From: JBAYJT01 sp041664965
GTDB lineage: Bacteria; Pseudomonadota; Gammaproteobacteria; UBA9339
Reading direction: 5' to 3'
Length of the DNA stretch: 25,440 bases
NCBI GenBank assembly: GCA_041664965.1
Contig: JBAYJT010000023.1
Location: 1-25,440 of the forward strand
Under the pieces are notes generated by a model, which saw nothing but the letters and a program-made list of their open reading frames with translations, made no database searches and was not told the DNA's origin. Below are positions 21,638-25,440 of the stretch, one piece after another. How positions within the stretch are numbered: the stretch's first letter is position 1; each line of letters begins with the position of its first letter. The translations under genes and the position numbers were made by a program.

Positions 21638-22963
21638 TTATCTCCTAAAAAGAATCGACTCACACATTTCCCCACGTAATGAATTCGTCAAAACCCCAGT
21701 GATTTTCACTTCAACTATTTGGCTAATTAAATCAGCTGGGCCTAAGAAATTCACTATGCGATTGTTTTCGGTGCGACCTGAAAGTTCTTTAGTATTTTTG
21801 CGAGATGAACCAACCACTAGAACTTTTTGGGGTATATTTAACATAGACTCACTGATGAGATTAGCATGTTTACTCAGCGCTTTTTGGAGTTTAGCTAAAC
21901 GCACTTTCTTGACAGCAAGTGGCATGTCGTCAGCAAGAAGAGCAGCTTTGGTATTGGGACGAGGACTGTAAATAAAACTAAAAGATTGATCGAATTTCAC
22001 CTCTTCAACTAAATCCAACATTTTCTCAAAATCTTCTTCAGTTTCCCCCGGAAATCCAACAATAAAATCCGTCGAAACACTAATGTTGGGGCGTATTTGA
22101 CGAAGTTTTTTAACTTTCTCTTTGTATTCCAGAACAGTGTAATTGCGCCGCATGGCTTCTAAAATGCGATTGGATCCGTGTTGTACTGGTAGATGCAAGT
22201 GATTAGCTAATGTAGGCGTATCAGCAAATACTTCTATAAGACGTTCGGAAAAATCAGCTGGATGTGAAGTCGTAAAACGAAGTCTAAGAATCCCAGGAAT
22301 TTTGGCCGTTTCTCTAATTAAATCGGCCAAATTTTTATCATCAGCCTTGTAAGCGTTAACATTTTGCCCTAAAAAATGAATTTCTTTTACGCCTTGCGAG
22401 GCCAAAATTTCGCACTCTGTCAAAACATCCTGAAATGGCCGACTAATTTCACGCCCCCTCGTAAAGGGCACAATGCAATAACTACAAAAACGGTTACAAC
22501 CTTCCATGATAGTTACGTAAGCTAAAGGTCCATTAGACTTAGCCGGCGGAAAATGCTGAAACTTCTCATTCTTTAATAATCGAATATCTATCGAGCGTTT
22601 AGCACTTTCTGACGCTTCATCATAGAGCACTGGCAGACGATGCAATGTCTGCGGACCAAAAATAATACTCACATAAGGAGCTCGCTCTAAAATTTTCTTG
22701 CCACTTTCCGTAGCGACACAACCACCTACACCTATAATCATTTCAGGCCGTTTTTTCTTAAAGGCTCGAAAACGCCCCAAATCTGAAAATACCTTTTGCT
22801 CCGCTTTGCCGCGTATGGCGCAAGTATTTAGCAAAATCAAATCCGCATCCTTAGGGTCATTAACCAATTCCATATTGTGCGATGCTTGTAAAATATTTGC
22901 GATTTTCTCCGAATCGTAAACATTCATCTGACAGCCGTAGGTTTTGATGTAGAGTTTAGGCAT
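21638..22963 (-). CDS. miaB: tRNA-2-methylthio-N6-dimethylallyladenosine synthase MiaB
   Basis: The 441-residue protein has the auxiliary [4Fe-4S] cysteines Cys11 (TYGCQMN), Cys48 (NTCAIR) and Cys82 (GGCVAT), the radical-SAM cluster motif GCNRFCSYC (Cys156, 160, 163) and a C-terminal TRAM domain. MiaB adds the methylthio group to i6A37 in tRNAs reading codons that begin with U. ATG 22963 is chosen: GGAAG lies 8 bases upstream, inside the last codons of the AbiEii gene, whose stop is 5 bases before this ATG. A longer reading from 22999 would overlap AbiEii. The three genes AbiEi, AbiEii and miaB are thus tightly coupled. Confidence 0.96.
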   Translation of the reverse strand: MPKLYIKTYGCQMNVYDSEKIANILQASHNMELVNDPKDADLILLNTCAIRGKAEQKVFSDLGRFRAFKKKRPEMIIGVGGCVATESGKKILERAPYVSIIFGPQTLHRLPVLYDEASESAKRSIDIRLLKNEKFQHFPPAKSNGPLAYVTIMEGCNRFCSYCIVPFTRGREISRPFQDVLTECEILASQGVKEIHFLGQNVNAYKADDKNLADLIRETAKIPGILRLRFTTSHPADFSERLIEVFADTPTLANHLHLPVQHGSNRILEAMRRNYTVLEYKEKVKKLRQIRPNISVSTDFIVGFPGETEEDFEKMLDLVEEVKFDQSFSFIYSPRPNTKAALLADDMPLAVKKVRLAKLQKALSKHANLISESMLNIPQKVLVVGSSRKNTKELSGRTENNRIVNFLGPADLISQIVEVKITGVLTNSLRGEMCESILFRR

Positions 22964-22968
22964 AGCTT

Positions 22969-23883
22969 TTACTTCCACGGTCCTGACGCTGTCCAGCACA
23001 TATTAGTTCCTGTTCCACTGTTAATTTCCCCAAGAGGTATTTTAAGAAATTCTTCTATCTCTCCAGCTACAATAAATAACTTAGGCGGAGCGCAAGCAAT
23101 ATTTCCTTTTTTTAAAAAAGCTTGCCATAAATTCTGGCAGTCCGATTGATCATCATAAATCTCTTCAGCAAACAATAGCCTCCCCTCGGGAATAGTGGTC
23201 TTACGTTTCTCAAAGGTCTTTTTTAAAGCCTCAGACAGCCTCTGGCTTGTAAAATCAAATCTATGCATCATAAGCCAAATATCATAAAAATCTTTCATTC
23301 GACTATTTAATGACCCCAAATTAATCATAACCTCAAATTTTTCACTAATAACGCTTTCATGCGGGTAGATCTTTAAATGGGGATTTGGGAAATTTAAAAT
23401 AGATGGATAGTCGATTGACTTAATTCGAGGATAAACAGCATCTCCAAAACCAATATCGATTTGCAACGAAACACGTGCTCTCCCTAAAAAGGCAAAAAGA
23501 CTGACTCGCACCCCTTTGTAATCTGCTTCTTCCTTAATGTTTTTTCCTGTGACTGTTTTAGAATCAAACACAAGACCATCCATCTCTACAGCAACATTGC
23601 AGATATCTCTTATAGCTGTTTCTATCGCCATAACTTGATTATCGCAATACGCCAAAAAATCAATATCTCTAGTCACTCTTCTGTCCGGAACAGCCCAAGC
23701 TATAAATAAGAGAGCACCCTTTAATATAAATCGGTTAGAATAGTGAGATTTGCTAAGCCTATAAAGAAACCTTTCCATAACGTAGCTCTGAAATATTTCC
23801 TCAAATGTCACCCTTTTTACCTGAGCTTTATTTTGAAGTAATGCCCGTACAGAAGCTTGCATATCGATAACTTTTTTACTCAT
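22969..23883 (-). CDS. AbiEii-type nucleotidyltransferase toxin
   Basis: The 304-residue protein matches the AbiEii/AbiGii toxin family: ILKGALLFIAWAVPDRRVTR followed by DID (residues 73-75), the nucleotidyltransferase acidic pair, then RVSLQIDIGFGD and HESVISEKFEVMINLGSLNSRMKDFYDIW. AbiEii family members are GTP-dependent or CTP-using nucleotidyltransferases, and some modify tRNA 3' ends. Its start overlaps the antitoxin stop by 4 bases (ATGA at 23880-23883). The C-terminal 13 residues (SGTGTNMCWTASGPWK) are not typical and may result from joining to the miaB leader. The active-site region is intact. Confidence 0.92.
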   Translation of the reverse strand: MSKKVIDMQASVRALLQNKAQVKRVTFEEIFQSYVMERFLYRLSKSHYSNRFILKGALLFIAWAVPDRRVTRDIDFLAYCDNQVMAIETAIRDICNVAVEMDGLVFDSKTVTGKNIKEEADYKGVRVSLFAFLGRARVSLQIDIGFGDAVYPRIKSIDYPSILNFPNPHLKIYPHESVISEKFEVMINLGSLNSRMKDFYDIWLMMHRFDFTSQRLSEALKKTFEKRKTTIPEGRLLFAEEIYDDQSDCQNLWQAFLKKGNIACAPPKLFIVAGEIEEFLKIPLGEINSGTGTNMCWTASGPWK

Positions 23884-24482
23884 AGCAAGGTTTCCAACAT
23901 TGGCTTAATAATCTTATCTACTCTGCATATCTTGGCATATTGCATAATCTCTTTAGGATCAGCGTTTTTTTCGTTAAAAGCGATCTTAAGAGCTTCCCGC
24001 GCAACGTCAACCCCAAATCTATTCCGAAATTTAAAGCAATCAACTACTGTCTTAGTCAAAGAATAGACCTTAATTTGATGTCCTTCTATATTGTGATTTT
24101 CCACACCAATAGCCCACATAACAGGATCAAAATGGTAGAACCGCACAGGAGGATAGCTAATTACACTTTCATGTGAACCGCGCGCAATAGCCACATCAAC
24201 ATAAGGTGATACTTCATTCGTCGCTCCATGAAATGAGAGTGCGGAAAGAAGACAAATAACACCTTTGGGAATTTTCAGAGCAACAGTAACTAAATCTGGA
24301 TTAGCTACAGATATTCCGCTAAGTAAGCTGTAAATACCCCGATCTATTCTCTCCACAAGGTGAGCGGAAATACAAGCTTTAATAGTAAATTTATCAAAAC
24401 CAGCCATTCTAAGCTCAGAGTAATTGGAAATACCCCCTCTGTTTTGTAGAAACGCAACGAGCTGATCCTGTTTCTTTCCCAT
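23880..24482 (-). CDS. AbiEi-type antitoxin
   Basis: The 200-residue protein has a winged-helix N-terminal region (about residues 1-60: ISNYSELRMAGFDKFTIKAC, LVERIDRGIYSLL) and the AbiEi C-terminal domain (VICLLSALSFHGATNEVSPY, RFYHFD, VYSLTKTVVDCFKFRNRFGVDVA). AbiEi proteins repress their own promoter and counter AbiEii without a protein-protein complex (type IV). The gene is the first of the AbiEi-AbiEii-miaB run; its promoter is 24515-24543 and a small hairpin covers its start codon. Confidence 0.92.
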   Translation of the reverse strand: MGKKQDQLVAFLQNRGGISNYSELRMAGFDKFTIKACISAHLVERIDRGIYSLLSGISVANPDLVTVALKIPKGVICLLSALSFHGATNEVSPYVDVAIARGSHESVISYPPVRFYHFDPVMWAIGVENHNIEGHQIKVYSLTKTVVDCFKFRNRFGVDVAREALKIAFNEKNADPKEIMQYAKICRVDKIIKPMLETLL

Positions 24483-24499
24483 AAATACACCCTATTTAT
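24481..24499. promoter_or_regulatory. Inverted repeat over the AbiEi start region
   Basis: ATAAATA (24481-24487) and TATTTAT (24493-24499) flank CACCC, placing the Shine-Dalgarno complement in the loop of a 7-bp stem that includes the start codon. This could be an operator for AbiEi or a translation-limiting hairpin. Confidence 0.4.
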
Positions 24500-24514
24500 A
24501 TACATTTATCGAAA

Positions 24515-24543
24515 AGTATAGTTGTTTTGGGTAAAAATAACAA
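24515..24543 (-). promoter_or_regulatory. Promoter of the AbiE operon
   Basis: On the minus strand TTGTTA (24538-24543), 17 bases, TATACT (24515-24520), which is a good sigma70 match. The leader to the ATG would be about 25 bases. Confidence 0.5.
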
Positions 24544-24548
24544 GAATT

Positions 24549-25195
24549 TTAGAAGTTTTTCAGCGTATAATATTCATTCAATTTTTTCTGCAATACTTTT
24601 GTGGGAATAAGCTGGGTCTTATAGTCAGCTATCATTGCTGGCGAAAGATTACGGCTTAAAGAATATTTCACCACTTCATCATCTTTGGACTTACACAAAA
24701 TAATACCTACACTAGGGTTTTCACCCTCTTTGCGAACATCTCGATCTAGCGCTTCCAGATAAAAATTAAGTTTACCGAGATACTCAGGTTGAAATTCATC
24801 TATTTTCAACTCCAACATAACCAAGCAACGCAATCCCCTGTGAAAGAATAAACGATACCTTTATTCAAATCTCTCTCGCTGTGTACTTCAGGTAATCCAA
24901 TAAAATCAAAAACATAGGAGTCTTTAAACACTGAAGATGCATCAGGATGAATTTGTGTCACCAGTGGTGACACTTTTTGCTTAGACATTATGACTCGTTC
25001 AAATAAGCCACTATCTATCTGCCGTTCAAGCTCCCTGGAGCTGTACTTCTCCTTCAGAGAGAAGTGAATATAAAACTCTCTCTCTTCCAAGCTCTTTGTT
25101 TTAGAAAGAATCATTAAGTGATTAGTCCAGCTAATTTGTGTCAACACCGTTGACACAAATTGAGTATCACGATACGTCTCATAAAATTGCCGCAT
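24549..25195 (-). pseudogene. DUF1016 pseudogene with internal deletion
   Basis: The minus-strand sequence reads the N-terminal DUF1016 domain from MRQFYETYRDTQF through REFYIHFSLKEKYSSRELER to SVFKDSYVFDFIGLPEVHSE. It then stops making sense after RDLNKGIV, and a different frame continues FFHRGLRCLVMLELKIDEFQ and on to GKLNFYLEALDRDV. In intact members about 35 residues lie between these two parts, including the catalytic Asp of the nuclease; here they are deleted and the frame is broken. The first 100 or so residues are also lost at 25195, next to the IS110 region. The gene is dead as a nuclease. Confidence 0.85.
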
Positions 25196-25240
25196 TCAAC
25201 CTGTTTCTATACTGATGGGATGGACTCTCCTCTTACTAAA

Positions 25241-25296
25241 CGGCATCAAAAGTGCCAAAATAGTAATATTCGAGCGGCATCTAAAAGTGCCAAATA
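25241..25296. repeat. Two CGGCATC-AAAAGTGCC repeats upstream of the transposase
   Basis: CGGCATCAAAAGTGCCAAAA (25241-25260) recurs at 25275-25296 with one extra T (CGGCATCTAAAAGTGCCAAA). The starts are 34 bases apart. Each can form a small GGCA/TGCC stem. Repeats ending AAAAGTGCC resemble terminal repeats of other insertion sequences. Confidence 0.65.
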
Positions 25297-25326
25297 TTAA
25301 CTATAAAATTCAGAGGGGAATCCGAT

Positions 25327-25440
25327 ATGAATATTACAACACATTTAGGAATCGATGTAGCAAAAAATGTTTTTCAGTTGCATGGAGTTGATTACAAAGG
25401 GAAAGCTACTATGAAAGAAAAGATAAGCCGTAAAAAGTTG
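25327..25440 (+). CDS. IS110-family transposase (partial)
   Basis: The first 38 codons read MNITTHLGIDVAKNVFQLHG, then VDYKGKATMKEKISRKKL. The GIDVAKNVFQLHGVD-x-x-GK start is diagnostic of IS110-family DEDD transposases; the Asp in GID is the first catalytic residue. AGAGGGG lies upstream of the ATG. The gene continues beyond the window. IS110 members are guided by a bridge RNA encoded in a non-coding end of the element. Confidence 0.9.
   Translation, partial: MNITTHLGIDVAKNVFQLHGVDYKGKATMKEKISRKKL

Larger units (their letters stand above)
25196..25440 (+). mobile_element. IS110-family element, 5' end (partial)
   Basis: The DUF1016 pseudogene loses homology near 25195 and an IS110-like transposase starts at 25327, so the left boundary lies in this gap. 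The non-coding stretch contains two similar direct repeats (25241-25260 and 25275-25296). The exact end of the element is not visible, and one repeat could belong to an older insertion. Confidence 0.65.

Overview
The window looks like a chromosomal segment of an AT-rich gammaproteobacterium. Conserved genes (rpsA, cmk, lapA, lapB, rpsP, rimM, ffh, miaB, murG, a PilB/GspE-like ATPase) are gammaproteobacterial in type. Several features suggest a host-associated lineage of the Legionellales (Legionella/Coxiella/Rickettsiella-like) kind: two large or medium unrecognised proteins with Ser/Thr/Pro-rich tracts, one of them ending in a eukaryotic-style CaaX box, many decayed genes, and several dispersed palindromic repeats. 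The assignment is inference; no 16S gene is present.

Layout. Positions 1-3004 (minus) hold the first 1001 codons of a very large unrecognised protein that runs off the left edge. Positions 3171-4152 are a graveyard: the C-terminal part of a Fic gene, a 15-bp-periodic repeat array, a short winged-helix-like relic and a small palindromic repeat. An intact AAA_14/DUF4143 ATPase (4152-5462, plus) follows a promoter built into nested inverted repeats. Positions 5468-11160 (minus) read, in transcription order, Fic protein, cmk, rpsA, lapA, lapB; ihfB, usual between rpsA and lapA, is absent. An NlpC/P60 lipoprotein gene (11227-12558, minus) lies upstream. Positions 12559-14264 hold a DUF1016 nuclease-like gene flanked by two 56-bp identical repeats, plus a decayed second DUF1016 copy on the other strand.

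Positions 14265-15386 (plus) encode the most interesting protein: a possible CE-clan (ULP-like) cysteine protease with a Ser/Pro-rich tail ending in three cysteines and a CTIL CaaX box. Then come rimM, rpsP and ffh (minus), with a multi-hairpin repeat element between rpsP and ffh; trmD and rplS are missing from their usual place. Next are a small tail-anchored-like protein (minus), a FimT/GspH pseudopilin (plus), an orphan HigA-like antitoxin (plus), and a tightly packed minus-strand run: AbiEi, AbiEii, miaB, N-terminally short PilB-like ATPase, murG. The right edge has a DUF1016 pseudogene cut by an IS110-family element whose transposase gene begins at 25327.

Overall, ordinary housekeeping genes are separated by toxin-antitoxin-like, Fic, DUF1016 and ATPase genes, many broken, located where conserved operons have been split. 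The candidate new biology is the pair of effector-like proteins, above all the CaaX-tailed protease-like protein.
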